NCBI RefSeq assembly: GCF_914767665.1
Contig: NC_059505.1
Location: forward strand, 23,433,506-23,497,505
Direction: 5' to 3'
Length of the DNA: 64,000 nt
Source: Harmonia axyridis
Lineage: Eukaryota; Arthropoda; Insecta; Coleoptera; Coccinellidae
A model generated the notes under the pieces. That model did not search any database and was not told the DNA's origin. It saw nothing but the letters and a program-made list of their open reading frames with translations. Below are positions 11,425-24,200 of this stretch, in pieces (positions within the stretch are counted from its first letter, which is position 1; every line of letters starts with the position of its first letter). Made by a program: the position numbers and the translations under genes.

Positions 11425-12229
11425 TATAAATCAAAATAGAAATAAAGTAAGAAACCCACTCATATAATGAACTGTAAGTAAATTGAAAAATTTCACTTTT
11501 AGCAATGCTCCTGGGAAAGCATTAGAGCTAGAGATTATCTGTGAAACGTTTTCTTCCACAGAGACATTCATAAGACATCATACGGCGGACGGAAATTATC
11601 GAGATTCCGTTTTCGGGCCTCTGAGAGAAAAGACTGAAAGAGCTTTGTTCCTAGGATCGCATTGTATTTCTGGCCTACGCGTGGACGTCAACGAGTGATA
11701 AGTTCGAGTCTGAAGATTCCATTATCCCTGATGTCGATAACTGGGGTAGTTGGATTCGTGAGGATGTTTGTGGACTACGTTCCATTCATATTTCATCGAT
11801 CGGAATGCAATAAATTGTTCGTTGGATGCTATGGTATATGTAAAGCTTCGTTGTAGAAGGAGAGGAAATTTTTTGCAGAATGTGAATAATTTTCCCAACT
11901 ATACGATAATATTTTCGACATAGAAGAGTTTCATATTTTGAAATTCTGCGGATCCATACAGAAACTTTCCATATATGCGAATACGAAATGAGGTAACTTT
12001 AATGGGAAAACAATTTTATAGCCTGATAAAATTATACAGAGCAATGAACATGATGAAAATGGAGATCTTAGGGAAAATGAAAATGAATATAAACATTCTG
12101 GTTTTTGGATATTTGGTCTGAAGTCTAGAAAGCTATAAATAGAATTCGATGATATTTCATTAAAAAGTTTCCACTTCCCAGATGCGTATTCTTCGAGAAA
12201 GAAGCATTTCCAACCTAGCTCGGGAAGTA
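11425..12229. other. Gene-free stretch with GC-richer island
   Basis: About 11500-11860 is GC-richer, with no repeat seen in the window and two short overlapping reading frames that resemble nothing known to me. It is a candidate non-coding conserved island. The remainder is AT-rich. Confidence 0.45.
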
Positions 12230-12391
12230 GGTATTTCCCGATTATATACTCTATGTTGAAAAGTACCATTTTTGAAGGAAAATGTAAACATAGCCACTTT
12301 TCTAAAAGCTATTGTATTCCATAAAGAGAAGAATGTAAAAAAATTTGATATCTCCAGCAACAAGCAAATCAACAAATTCATTGAGAACAGG
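12230..12391 (+). pseudogene. Crypton-like tyrosine recombinase fragment
   Basis: From 12246 one frame reads YSMLKSTIF. After a shift near 12277 a second frame reads VNIATFLKAIVFHKEKNVKK and then NKQINKFIENR before a stop. This order (YSMLK-T, then a short charged stretch, IxKFxKLxxFxK, KK, QIxKFIE) matches the N-terminal DNA-binding part of insect Crypton-type tyrosine recombinases as I remember it, and parallels the better copy at 52220-52695. The catalytic domain is not seen. Crypton elements move with a single recombinase; this copy is dead. A chance match cannot be excluded because the region is short. Confidence 0.45.
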
Positions 12392-12460
12392 TAATAAAAC
12401 GTATCTAATGGTGAAGGTTATTTCAACAAAATTTTACGTTTGTTAATATTTACATTTATA

Positions 12461-12535
12461 CAGGGTGGGCGAATTTCGATGTTTTAGCATTACAACTTTT
12501 GAATCAGAGGAGATCCTCAGGATGTATCTCTTTAT
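12461..12535. repeat. Solo end of the 20313-21268 element family
   Basis: CAGGGTGGGCGAATTTCGAT and the following TTTGAATCAGAGGAGAT match the left end of the 20313-21268 foldback, then similarity fades. No matching right end was found nearby. Confidence 0.65.
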
Positions 12536-13135
12536 ATGTTTATTAAATATGTATTTCAATGGTTTCAATCAAAATGAGTGAATATATTTTCGGTGTTCTT
12601 GAATAGCTGTGACAAAAAAAGGGGGATATTGCTTGTGAAAGCAATATGTGGAGGTTGGAATTATTTTCGACCTCAAATTTTTCCAATAGGCGCATGTTAA
12701 AACGATATTTTTATTGAGATTTCTATTGACACAAATATAAAATACTTGTTACAAAAAAAAAAACAGTTCTAATCCGTTCAGAAATTATTGACATTCCGGG
12801 TGGTTAGATTGAGTTCTGTTTATTTTTTATTTTGTTATTGGTTTTGATCCAAGAAATTATGAAACTAAAAAGTTGTGTCAATGTTGAACACACCTTGATA
12901 AGTTGATTTTAGTAGTTCTCCCAGTATTGTTAGAAAAAGAAGAAGGCAAGTCATTACAGCCTGGATTATTAGTGGAAGAAAACCTGTGCTATACGATTTC
13001 ACCTTCAAACTCAAAGAATTATTGAATGATTTGATTGTTATCAAAATCGAAGGCAACGAATATACCAAACTGGATAGCATTTGACCAAAAAGCATCCGGA
13101 TTTTAAGCAAACGAAGACAACATTACATATAATCG
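12536..13135. other. AT-rich stretch, possible 5' part of the next remnant
   Basis: No clear feature. The open minus-strand frame near 12865-13110 runs antisense to sequence just upstream of a plus-strand transposase remnant and has no family features, so it is not called. Confidence 0.35.
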
Positions 13136-13460
13136 AATGGTTACAAGTTCAAAACAGTTGATACAAGGAAAATTCTTATTGATGAACAGAAAATATAATG
13201 AGTAGAGTTTGAGTTTATGGTAAATACAGAGAATATTTGCAACAAAATGTGAAATTCATTTATCTGGATTAAACTTGGTTATTTGAAAATGATTTATTCA
13301 ACAGAGGACTCTAGAAAGAAGTATATTCAAGGGTAAAAGTAGAAGATTCACTATTTTGAATGCTGGATTTATGGATTGTTACCTGAATGTTTTGCCAGTG
13401 GTGATGAAAAGGATTATATAAAAAATATGAATGAAAAATTATTTCATAATTGGAATGTTA
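13136..13460 (+). pseudogene. Decayed DDE transposase, Tc1/mariner-IS630 superfamily
   Basis: Translation in shifting frames gives, in order: NGYKFKTVDTRKILIDEQKI (about 13136-13195), KYREYLQQNVKFIYLD, stop, TWLFEN (13219-13287), then RRFTILNAGF (near 13345) and DYIKNMNEKLFHNWN (near 13412-13458). This follows the family pattern gRkxLmEr.DIxxxR..YL......IxYLDETW..., RFxILxAG..., DYHxxMN...F..W. The first catalytic aspartate is the D of YLD-TW; the glutamate after it is replaced by a stop codon. The second and third catalytic positions are lost. At least two frameshifts and one stop make it non-functional and older than the copy at 26868-27591. Confidence 0.65.
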
Positions 13461-15467
13461 AATTCATAATTTCTCAAAGAATAATTGGAATAATGTGTTC
13501 ATAGTTAAATGATGAATTTTTAAAATTCTTTGGAAAATGACTGAAGCTGTATGATATCAAGCTATATAAAAAAGATCTGTTTAAAAAGTTTTGGTATTGC
13601 TTCATAGTGAACTTAATTCTATTTTGAAATTAACTATTGTTAAATCTGTTTTTGTTCTCCGATGTGTAATCAAAAATCTAATTTATTCTAATTCCTTTCA
13701 ATAATTCTTAGTTAGTATTGGAATGATTAATTCAGAAGAGTAAATTTAAGAATTTCTTCGGCTCTTAACCACTTGAAGGTAAGAACAGAATGCAATAAAA
13801 TTTTAAAATTCACAAATTAAAAATAATTTCATGCAAAAATTCTTTCAGTGAGTGAATCAAAGCCGTTAAGGTCAAAATAGTCCATGTAATTTAATAGCAA
13901 ATAGTATAAAATCATTCCTATAAAAGATAAAAAACTTGAACAAATAGTATCTATATTTTTCATAGTTTATTCAATCAAAATTTTCGAATGTGACCGAATA
14001 GAGAATTTTTTCAGTTAGTTAATGATTAACTGTAATCGAAATTGTAGAAATATTTTTTGAAGTAGTGCCTTCCCGTTTAGAAAATGATTTTTTATTCTCA
14101 AACAGCTGTAAACAGTTAGCATATATATGATATATCATCATTGGATGTCCTTGAAATGTGATAACACTCCACTATATTCTTTAAGTTGTAGAATCTGAAT
14201 TCCTATATATGAAATCATGAATCATGCCTCCCTTCGTAATTACGAAAATTTGGGATAAAAAAATTATGAAAATAATGAATAATAATATATTCTGTTATTT
14301 CAATGAGGAATGTTGAAACCATAGCAATTTTTAGTGATATTTTTGTAACAAGAAATAAAGCCGCGATTGGACGTTATAGGCCTTCTTCGATGTCAATAAT
14401 TCCTGAATTGACTATACAAACTTTTTACAAATTAAGAACTACTTTCTGAGCGACATATTTAGGAGGCTGTAACTAAACGGGAGAGGCTCAAAAAAAAATT
14501 CTTAAGAAAGACCCACCCTATTTTTTGAGAACCGCTAACTGAATTTTTTCGCAACTATCATATACACCCTGTTTAATTAATATTGTGTATTATTTTGAGA
14601 CATTAATGAAAAAATATGACTTAAATTATGAACAAAAAACTTCTAAAAGAAAATATAATGCATGAAAAAAATCTTCGAAAATGGGGGGGTGCTGCCTAAT
14701 ATATTGCCACATGCGCAATAATTAGTCAGTCTAAAAACATCAGATTCAATTGATTTTTATGAATAATTGCCGTTGATATTGTAGAAAAATTATTTGGATT
14801 AAAAGCATGACGAATTGGGGGACATTATGTAGATGACAAAACTGATTTAATTCAAAGGGTGTAATTCAATATACGATAACAATCTCAGCAAATAAAACCA
14901 GTCGGGAATTAGGCGATAGGCTGGCAACCAAATTCCCTGCCCCGAAAATAGCGTCCCCTCCGGTGCCTCTATCACGAATATCTTACTTTTACATCGGATC
15001 CGGGAGAATATCCAAATAGACAACGGAACGCTTTTAAAAATTACCCCATTCAGATCGCGCATCATCCCTCTGCGAAAAGTCAACCCGTGCTAAACACGAT
15101 CGTGAAACACTGTCACGTATAATATCCTTCCCCCGAAGCTTTCAACTCTTGAATAATAATTAGGCCGATATCCCGTGGGCACATCAATTATGGGGCCCCA
15201 CTTTTCGTTATGCGCGGCCAAAATTGATTCCGGAGTTGCGTTTCCACACTGATAGAGTTTTGACAGAATCAATTCAACTTTTAGAACCTCTTCGCGACCC
15301 GATTGATAATCGTGGATGTCACATTTTCATTAACGACCACCCATTTATCGAAGATAATAAAAAGAATACCCCCTTGAAAGCTTTTCCCGACATCAGAATA
15401 ATAATTTTGGGAGCAAAATATCAATCTTTCCAATTATTGAATTGAATTTGTAAGAAACTTGAATATA
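13461..15467. other. Gene-free stretch with GC-richer island
   Basis: 13461-14860 is AT-rich and featureless apart from a TACACCCTGTTT box near 14562. About 14870-15350 is GC-richer, unique in the window and contains several homeodomain-like ATTA/TAAT and TGATTGAT words among CG-containing sequence. It resembles a conserved regulatory island rather than a gene: its longest frames overlap on opposite strands and match nothing known. Confidence 0.45.
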
Positions 15468-15469
15468 TA

Positions 15470-16210
15470 CAAGGTGTCCGAATGTGGGCAATCTCTCGGA
15501 TTCAGATATAACATAAAAAAATGAGATGACAAGTACCCATAATTTTTTTTCGGGCGACACTCCCTACGGAGATACGGCCTCCTGAATGACGTCACTGGAA
15601 ATCCATTTTACTGGAATAAATTACAAATTACTCGATATAATTTAAAGAATATTCGATATGATGAACAGTAGTAAGGACCTCTCAAAATACTGCCCTTGAA
15701 TTTAAATTAGCTCTTTTAATTTACCATGCACGGTCTAGGTTGTAAATTTGAATGCTTATATTTTCAACACCCTGTATGACAAGATGTAGAAAAAAAAATT
15801 GAATATCTTGAACATTAAGCTAAAAAAAAGTACTCTTGTTTATCGTCGACAAAATGAACCGTTTTCGAAAAACAAAAAAATAAAGGAATTAATTTTTTTA
15901 TTTCTATTAAAAAGAACCATGATATTTTGTCTTTCGAAAACGGTTCATTTTATCGACGATAAAAAAAAATACCTGTTTTCAGCCTGATGTTCAAGCTAGC
16001 CAAATTTGTTTTTTTATTCTTTAATATACAGGGTGTTGAAAATGTAAGCATCAAAATGTACAACCTAGACTGTCCCTGGTAAACTAAAAGAGCTAATTCA
16101 AATTTAAGGGCAGTATTTTAAGAGGTCCTTACTACTGTTCATCACATCAAATATTCTTTGAATTATATCAAGTAGTTTGAGACATTTCCCACATTTTCCC
16201 GGACACCCTG
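15470..16210. mobile_element. Palindromic CAAGGTGTCCG element
   Basis: Flanked by TA (15468-15469, 16211-16212). The ends CAAGGTGTCCGAATGTGGGC and GGACACCCTG are mirrored, and the arms stay palindromic through AACACCCTGTA (about 15764-15774) and TACAGGGTGTT (about 16027-16037) into a central stem containing AACGGTTCATTTT. 741 bp, no coding capacity. A deleted copy lies at 17430-17608. Confidence 0.8.
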
Positions 16211-16212
16211 TA

Positions 16213-17429
16213 TAATTATGATATTGAGATTTTATTATTTCACTGAAACGGGGTTGTTACGGCTACCGGAACTGCGATCAAATTGATCTTTTGTTCTTAA
16301 CCCTTCCTATTCATACAAACCCAGTGAGGCACATTGAGAACATGTATTTCTATGATAATAAGAACTGTTGACAGGAATTACAAGCTGAGAGGATATGAAA
16401 TTGTGGACCCTTGGCGCATTCTCCATTCTGAGTCAGACTATTACAAAATGGCGAATTAATTATAAATCGTCTGTTGCTGAATCGAAATTTTTCCTTACGC
16501 TTTTGGTTACCAGACTTATGGCGATATATTTTGGTCACTTGTCCTTGAAAAAAAATATTGCCCACTTAATGCATCAGCTGACCAGGTTTTCCTCGACTTA
16601 CTGCTAGCTTATTTTTTTATTTATCACAGCAGTATAATCAGCTGGAATGACGTAGGTATCTTTAAGTATTCGGCATTACACTCCAATATTTCAAATATGA
16701 GTGTTCGGATTAAATAAATATTTTACTTCAAGATTCTTGAAACGAATAATAATGAATATAATTGAATATTTTGAGATATATTTAAATGAATAATTGATCA
16801 ATTAGCTTCGTTTAATTCAACTGGTTCTCGATCAACAATATTTATTATAAAAAAATGATTGAAAATTACAATGAAGATTACAATGTTATTTATTCACTTT
16901 GGCTCTCTGAATCATTACATCAGAATTCAGAGTCAATGTCAGAGTTGTCATTGAAAATATAAATTTTTTCTTCTACGTTTGAGGCACCAGCTGACGTATA
17001 GTACACTATGCTATAGCCAGATGATTGTTGTGTTTCGTCTAGATATTGGGTTAGCTACAATTTGACAAATTTTCAGTTGGGAGGAAATGACTGAATTTTT
17101 TCTTTCGTGTTTGGGGGCTGCCGCCGGTCTCCTCCCCAGCCGAGTCGTAGCTGACGTTCACGAGGCTTTTCATTACTATTATCTGATGCATCTCACCAAG
17201 TATCTCTCGAGAAGAAATAACCAACCAAATTTGCACCTGGCTCTCGGACTAATAGACCAATACAGAATTTTTGAAAAATTTTAGGTGGTGACTCGTCCTT
17301 TGTTAATTGTTGTCGGCTAATGATGTGATACACAAAACATTGAACACACAGTGTATAAATAAAATTTTTGTCAAGTATTTACAGTTAAAATGATAAATTA
17401 GACCAGACAGCCATTTCAGTGGAAAGAAT
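16213..17429. other. Gene-free stretch with an unassigned small ORF
   Basis: Mostly AT-rich. A GC-richer patch at 17087-17284 is open on the plus strand for 65 codons (starts MTEFFLSCLGAAAGLLPSRV) and is preceded by an acceptor-like TTTTCAG at 17071-17077. No family resemblance was recognised. It could be an exon, but length alone does not support it. Confidence 0.35.
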
Positions 17430-17608
17430 TTCAAAATACTTAATATGATTCAAAGAAAATTTGATATGATGAACAGCAGAAGGGACCGCGTAAAGTACTG
17501 CCCGGCCGTAGGGAGGGCCACTAGGACAAAAATAATGGGAACTTGTCATCTTATTTTTTATGTTTTATCTGAATTCGAGAGATTAACCACATTTTCCCGG
17601 ACCCCCTG
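17430..17608. repeat. Deleted copy of the 15470-16210 element
   Basis: TTGATATGATGAACAGCAG followed by GACC and TACTGCCC matches 15655-15705. The sequence then jumps to the terminal part, ending CACATTTTCCCGGACCCCCTG before TA, as at 16191-16210. Most of one arm is missing. Confidence 0.75.
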
Positions 17609-17748
17609 TATATAATTTATATCGGGATATATTAAGCTTTTAAAAAAATGGCACAGAAATCTAGTGTTCCTATTTAAAAAACCTCACTTTGAGTCATGGT
17701 TCCGTAATTAAAAGCCCTGATAAAAGACGAGCACGCTACTGGATTCTA

Positions 17749-19134
17749 CAGGGTGGGCAAATAAGAGAGGTAAGCGGCTATAACTCAGGATCCACTCATC
17801 GTAAAGACTTGCGGTAAAAAATTTTACCACAAAAGTGTACAAGAGAACGCACTAAAAATTGTTTTGAATTTCATATCTCTACCGCTAGGGGGCGTAATAG
17901 CTATCGTCGAGTAGAAAAATGAATTTTACTCGAAAATGTTTCATATGAAGTTGAAGAAAAAATATCATCACAGTAATCCTTGCAAAATTCTCTATCTTTT
18001 TGAATTGTCACTTTCGGTTTTACGACTTCAAATAAGGGTAGGTGAAAGAAAGAAATCTGACTGATTGAAACGCCTGTAACTTCAGTTTGGCTCAATATTT
18101 TTGAGCAAATTAGGTCTCATCTGAAAGATAATATCTTGTTGATTTAAGACAAAATATAGTCATGATAAATTTGTTTTTGCTGCTTTCGATAGGGGACTCT
18201 GAGTCAGAAGTTCATTGTTTTGTTCATTTTACTGCGAAATTTCAAATTTAATGATAGGATTTTCTTAACAGAAACAGAAGTTCCATCAAATTTACATGAA
18301 AAAACCTGAAGGTCGCAAAGCGATAATTTCAGGCGTTCTGAAGTTATGGCCGAAAGGAGATATTCTTCAACTGATGCACTGAAAAACTAAATTGCGTCTT
18401 CTTTCGGCCATAACTCCAGAATGCTTGAAGCTATCGCTTTGCGACCTTTTGGTTTTTTCATAGAAATTTGATGGGATTTCTGGACACAATTCGGTTTTTC
18501 GCAGTGCATCCGTTGAATAATATCTTCTTTCGGCCATAACTTCAGAACGCCTGAAATGATCGCTTTGCGACCTTCAGGTTTTTTCATGCAAATTTGATGG
18601 AATTTCTGTTTCTGTTAAAAAAATCCTATCATTAAATTTGAAATTTCGGAGTAAAATGAACAAAACAATGAACTTCGGACTTAGCGCCCCCTATCGAAAG
18701 CAGCAAAAACAAATTTATCATGACTATATTTTGCCCTCAATCAACAAGATATTATCTTTCAGACGAGACCTAATTTGCTCAAAAATATTGAGCCAAACTG
18801 AAGTTACAGGCATTTCAATTAGTCAAATTTCTCCCTTTCACCTACCCTTATTTGATGTCGTAAAATCGAAAGTTACAATTCAAAAAGATAGAGAATTTTC
18901 CAAGGATTACTGTGATGATATTTTTTCTTCAAATTCATATAAAACATTTTCGAGTAAAATTCATTTTTCTACTCGACGGTAGCTATTACGCCCCCTAGCG
19001 GTAGAGGTATGAACTTCAAAACAATTTCCAGTGTGTTCTCTTGTATACTTTAGTGGTAAAATTTTTTACCGCAAGTCTCTACGATGAGTGGATCCTGAGA
19101 TATAGCCGCTTACCTCGCTTATTTGCCCACCCTG
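17749..19134. mobile_element. 1.39-kb foldback element inserted at TA
   Basis: Flanked by TA on both sides (17747-17748, 19135-19136). The ends CAGGGTGGGCAAATAAG and CTTATTTGCCCACCCTG are mirrored and the arms remain complementary for about 500 bp (for example CGCTAGGGGGCGTAATAGCT and its mirror near 18980-19000). Mirrored frames in both arms are symmetry by-products. Non-autonomous, CAGGGTG type. Confidence 0.9.
18293..18605. repeat. Triplicated hairpin core
   Basis: The motif GGTCGCAAAGCGAT and neighbouring TTATGGCCGAAAG occurs three times, once forward (18311-18356) and twice inverted (around 18400-18450 and 18530-18580). One extra inverted unit has therefore been added inside the foldback's centre. 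Confidence 0.75.
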
Positions 19135-19222
19135 TACATAAAAAAGTGCCTGTATGATGTTTCAATTTCAGAGCTCTATCATCAGTATTAGCGGAGATAT
19201 AATTTTTTTCGATATCGCCATT

Positions 19223-19552
19223 TTTCTTTATGGTTTCTTCTTTTTTGTATTCTGATTTAATTATAACTTATGCGTCGTCAATTTCTGGTGAAAAAAAACG
19301 ATGAAAGGATTTTATTTGGATGAAGAAGAAGTCCTCCAATATAAATACACGAACCAATCACTACACCTATACGGGGAGACACAGTTTTCCTGAGGTTTTT
19401 ATCTGTGCTCCTGTGCTGCTATGCTAATACTGAGATTTATCGACACATGATTCATTGTTTGAAGTAATGCATTTTTTTTCCTACTGGCGTAACGTTTCGA
19501 AAGTATTACTTTCCACACGCATTGAGTTTGGAAATTAGTACTTCTCCAAATT
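19223..19552. other. Gene-free stretch
   Basis: No gene or repeat seen beyond fading similarity to the adjacent element. Confidence 0.4.
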
Positions 19553-19632
19553 CGTGCGGAAAAAAGCCCTGCTATTCACTTTCCGCAAGCATATGCATGT
19601 GGAAAGTGAATAGCAAGGCTGTTTTCCGCACG
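19553..19632. repeat. 80-bp hairpin
   Basis: Arms 19553-19584 and 19601-19632 pair at 30 of 32 positions (CGTGCGGAAAA...GCTATTCACTTTCC), with a 16-base loop. It could fold as RNA if transcribed, or be a minimal MITE. Confidence 0.85.
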
Positions 19633-20310
19633 TATATATTAAAGAGTCGTATCAATCATAAAATTTTGGCATATTTCTATGCGACAAACATAAAATCAAA
19701 ACGTTTCTCTATGCGGCTGAGCGCACAAAGATTTAATTTCTTATAACGTTAGTCAGTATCAAGACGAGAACTCTCATTAAAAGTGTTTCATTTACACTAG
19801 TAGGAAAAATACTCAGCTTTTTTGAAAGTTCAAATTCAAATGATAAATTCAATTGGGCTCATATTCGAATAATTTTCTTAATTACTGATAATGATGCACT
19901 AAAGCGGTGTAAATTTTGTGCCAGATTATTTTGATTTTATGCCAAATGCCAACTGAAACACAATATTCATTTTTTATTTTATGCAAAATTGGAAAAAATT
20001 TGTATACATTGTCTGAAAGTGCAGTCGTGAAAATATTATGGACATTTTTCATCTTTAAATGGATTATTCAGCTTTTCACAGAGATGTGAAGTTTGGGATG
20101 AACAATTCATTGATTATAATAATCCTGGCGATAGTACTTTGATTATATTTTTTGAAATATTCAGAAGAAAATTCATTGAATTAGTCTTCCAATCATATAA
20201 CATATAATACACATATACATATACAATCAGTAACTATGAATTTTCAATTATTTTGTTCACGAACGATCGGAAAAATGGAAAAATTCAAACTGAACTGAAT
20301 ATCAGACCTG
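19633..20310. other. Gene-free AT-rich stretch
   Basis: Nothing recognised. Confidence 0.45.
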
Positions 20311-20312
20311 TA

Positions 20313-21268
20313 CAGGGTGGGCAAATTTCGATGTTCTAGCACTAGAACTTTTAAACCAGAGGAGATAGACAAAATCTGATTCCCACTTCTCGGTCTCTTT
20401 TTTTTGGGAAACTAACAAGGGTAGTATTCATTTTTGGCCACCTTCTTTGGTTTTCGAGTTATAAGCGAAAATTGGAAAAATGGCGATATCGAAAAACATC
20501 TATATCTCCGCTAATACTGATGATAGAGCTCTGAAACTAAAACATTATACAGCCACTTTTTTACGTGGAATCCAGTGGCATGCTCGTCTTTCCGAAAGGG
20601 TTTTTAATTACGAAGCTATGACCCAAAGTTATGTTTTTTTAAATGGGAACACTAGATTTATGTGCTATTTTTTGAAAGCTTAATTTTGATTTAAGAAATA
20701 TATAACATCATATGGTTCATATCAATATAAATAATAGAAAATGGTCAAAAACCTTTTTTTACCTAAGATTCTCATTATTTCTATGGTTTCAACTGTTGAC
20801 GAGCACAGAAAAATCGAGCTTCCTATAACAAGAGTAGTGTCTATTATTTATATTGATACGAACCATATAATGTTATATATTTTTGAAATCAGGAAAAATG
20901 AAGCTTCCAAAAAATAGCACAGAAATCTAGTGTTGCCATTTGAAAAAATATAACTTTGGGTCATAACTTCGTAATTAAAAACCCTTTTGAAAAGACGAGC
21001 ACGCCACTGGATTCCACGTAAAAAAGTGCCTGTATAATGTTTTAGTTTCAGAGCTCTATCATCAGTATTAGCAGAGATATAATTTTTTTTCGATATCGCC
21101 ATTTTTCCAGTTTTCGCTTATAACTCGAAAACAAAAGAAGGTGGCCAAAAATGAAAACTACCCTTGTTAGTTTCTCAGAAAAAGAGACCGAGAAGTGGGT
21201 ATCAGATTTTGTCTATCTCCTCTGGTTTAAAAGTTGTAGAGCTAAAACATCGAAATTTGCCCACCCTG
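20313..21268. mobile_element. 956-bp foldback element, CAGGGTGGGC family
   Basis: Flanked by TA (20311-20312, 21269-21270). The ends CAGGGTGGGCAAATTTCGAT and ATCGAAATTTGCCCACCCTG are perfect mirrors. The arms extend about 420 bp each around a loop at about 20740-20845. Both arms carry a mirrored open frame (starting MAISK-, 20480-20683 plus and 20848-21102 minus). The frames differ by substitutions but stay open; no domain is recognised. Related pieces are at 12461, 17633-17746 and 19137-19222. Confidence 0.9.
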
Positions 21269-21270
21269 TA

Positions 21271-24200
21271 CAATGAATAGGCTGACTTATATAAAATTTT
21301 TTACCAAATAGGGACATTTTTTAATAGGAAGATATATATTAATTTAGTGTCTATTTATGCAGCACAATTGACAAATATCTGAATGAAAGTTATCAACAAA
21401 TAATCAGTGACTGGCTATGAGTTGAATTCGCTAATTGAACGAAAAAATTTATTTGTTCTGTATGTGTTTACTATTTTCGTGTTCCTTTGACGAGATACCT
21501 AAAATTGGACCGTCATCCTAAGAAACTTGACCCCTCTATCTCCCCACATAGGTGTCAACTTATTCTTTAAACAAATTAAATCTATATGACAAATAAGGAC
21601 GTCAAAACAATCATATAGAAAAGAATGATGAAAAAAGCCCTGTAATTTTTATAGAAATTTTGAAAATTTATCATCGAAATATGTGGTTAGGCTCACTGAT
21701 ATGGCATGAAACTAACTGGTACGATTCATTCTGCTGATATGACTAATGAACCATGTTTTCTTACCAATTGCGTTAACGAGCCTAAAGAGGATGATTCAAA
21801 TCCAAAGGAAAATTCAAAAATATGACATAATACACGTTATACTATTACTATTAAGCCCAACTTACACTGTACAAATTTTGTTGGTCTACTATTTCTATTT
21901 CTACTAGATACTAGGTGTGAAAGTATTCTTCGCAAAAATGAGAAATTTTTGTAATATGTAAATTATGAATTATGTAATTATGAAAATTCTGGCTGTAGTA
22001 ACACCACATAATCCATTTCGGCTAACTTAGGATGAATGAATTGTGATATGTTGCGAATTATAATATAAAGCAAAAATAATTGCTTTATTGAATAACCTGT
22101 CCTGTTTGAGTTTTTTATTGCAATTCGTTTCATTTTTATAGATAACTCGTGTGATAAGATCCACCTAACCCACTCTATGAGCTACATTAAAATGTGTCTA
22201 ATATTACAATTTCTCACCAGAAAAAAATTCTGAAAGTCAACGTCATGGTGCTACTGCGAAAATCATTATGAAATGATATATTTCCACTTTTTTCATGAAT
22301 CTAGAATCAGATTACTAAAGATTTGATTAAATTGAAAAATGTCGCTTGAATTTATAAAGGATAACGTTTGAAATTAATTGAGTCTAAGTGGGTAGTATGA
22401 TATGCAACAACTCAATCAAAAAATAAGCAAATATCTTAATTTCCTGATGACATATGCTGCTCAAAATTTATATTTGGCCTCTATAAAGATCATCAAAAAG
22501 TACAGTTGCATATTTTCTTTTCCCTTTAATTGTACCTCAACCAATGAATTCCTTTGAATATGAGTATCTTCCTTGATCTTTTGTTGATTTTGATTCTGTT
22601 CGATTTCTCAATACTTACAATTCAAAAAAAAAAAAAAATTTCAGCCTAATGCGAACTATGGATTCTAAAAAATTAAATCTACCTTGCAAAACCAAATAAC
22701 TTCGGGGACTGTAAATAATAATAAAATCATTTAATATTATTCGATGAAATTAGACTATCAAAATGATGAAAATATTCCTCAAACTTCTTGAGAAACTATG
22801 TATTCGAAATTTCATCCATGTATTATATTGAATTGGCCATATTATCGAAATAATATCGAAATCTCAGGTGGGTTTGCGGTATTCGATAATTATCTTATAT
22901 AGTAAAGGAAATTGTTGACGAGTTTATCTATTTTTTACTATGAAAAACCTGATTTTTTGAATGCGTATTGACCTGTAGTAACATGCAAAGGAGTGAATAT
23001 AATTTTTTCCAGCATTGGTTTTCAACAAAATAATCAGCCATTGAATTTAACCTCTTCGTTGAATGACAAAAAGTGGGATGAAACCCAAAAAAATCTAGAG
23101 TGTTCGAAAAAGAAAATATAAAAGAGTTTATATCGAATATTTCTGATAATATATTCCGTATGAAGAGATGTAAATATATATACCATACCTAAACCTATTT
23201 TAAAAATTGAAGTGAAAAACAATTTAAATTTTATTAGATATTCCATTCCAACACTACAAAGTGATTTATATCAATAATTCCTCTATTCGTTATTGTTTCA
23301 AAGGACTCACCATACAGCGGAAATTGTTGTAAATTATAGTGTTAACTCACCTGAAATAAAAAAAACACATTATTAGTAGAATTAAAATAAGTTTCAAATC
23401 AATCGAATTAAAAGGTAACCTAATACAAAAATAGTAGGGTTATGAATTCAAGACAACAAAAAACTCACTTGGATCCAAGGAAATCTTCCTTTACACTTTG
23501 GAACATGTATTCTAACATTTTGAGTTTTCAATAAATAATGCGAAATATAAACTCGATCAAAGATAATAGCTTTTCGAGTTAATGCACAACACAACAATTG
23601 TTCTAACCTGAAAACCCGCGAGCCGACGAAACAGGACAAACATGTGAAATTTTCTTCAATAAGATAATAGAAAGAGAAGTATCAGAGGGGATAGTACATA
23701 CAATTTCATTCGTTATTGGCACCAACGAGTCTCGTACTTCAAAGTAGAAGAACTGAATGTTTACGGTTTTTCAAGTATTTTTTCCAACACAAAGGAAAAC
23801 TACAGATGTGAAGAATATCTTATAATATTTCAACTATAAATTGAACATTATCACAAGTTCATGAGAATTATATGATCTTGAAAAGGAATAATATAATAAA
23901 AAACCTTCCTTGTTATACTATTCACATTCCATGAAGATAAGGGCATCCTATTTGTGGCAAAAAGATTATCTCAACACGAAATTCGATGTCACGTCTTCTT
24001 CTACTAATAGTAGTAGAAGACTACTATTGGATGTATAGGATGTTTGAATAGAAAACAATAAATATTTCCTGAAAACTTTAGTTTATCCCTATTGTTGTCA
24101 TAGGAAACAGCTACCCTAATTAAATATCACATAAATTCCACATTTGCTCTGAATACTTATTCATATTGTGTAATTGTTTCTGATTTGACTCAATGTTCAT

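Larger units (their letters stand above)
17633..19222. mobile_element. Partial copy of the 20313 family, split by insertion
   Basis: Left piece 17633-17746 matches 20905-21016 (AGAAATCTAGTGTT, GACGAGCACGC.ACTGGATTC). Right piece 19137-19222 matches 21022-21105 (AAAAAAGTGCCTGTAT.ATG, AGAGCTCTATCATCAGTATT). The two pieces are contiguous in the unbroken copy, so the intervening 1.39 kb is a clean insertion. Confidence 0.85.

Noticed and set aside
12865..13110. 81-codon minus-strand frame rich in hydrophobic residues
   Set aside because: It is antisense to sequence just upstream of a plus-strand transposase remnant, and its apparent membrane character is what AT-rich antisense usually gives.
17901..18982. 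Matching open frames near 17901-18095 (minus) and 18638-18982 (plus)
   Set aside because: They are the two arms of one foldback element read on opposite strands, with no recognisable protein features.
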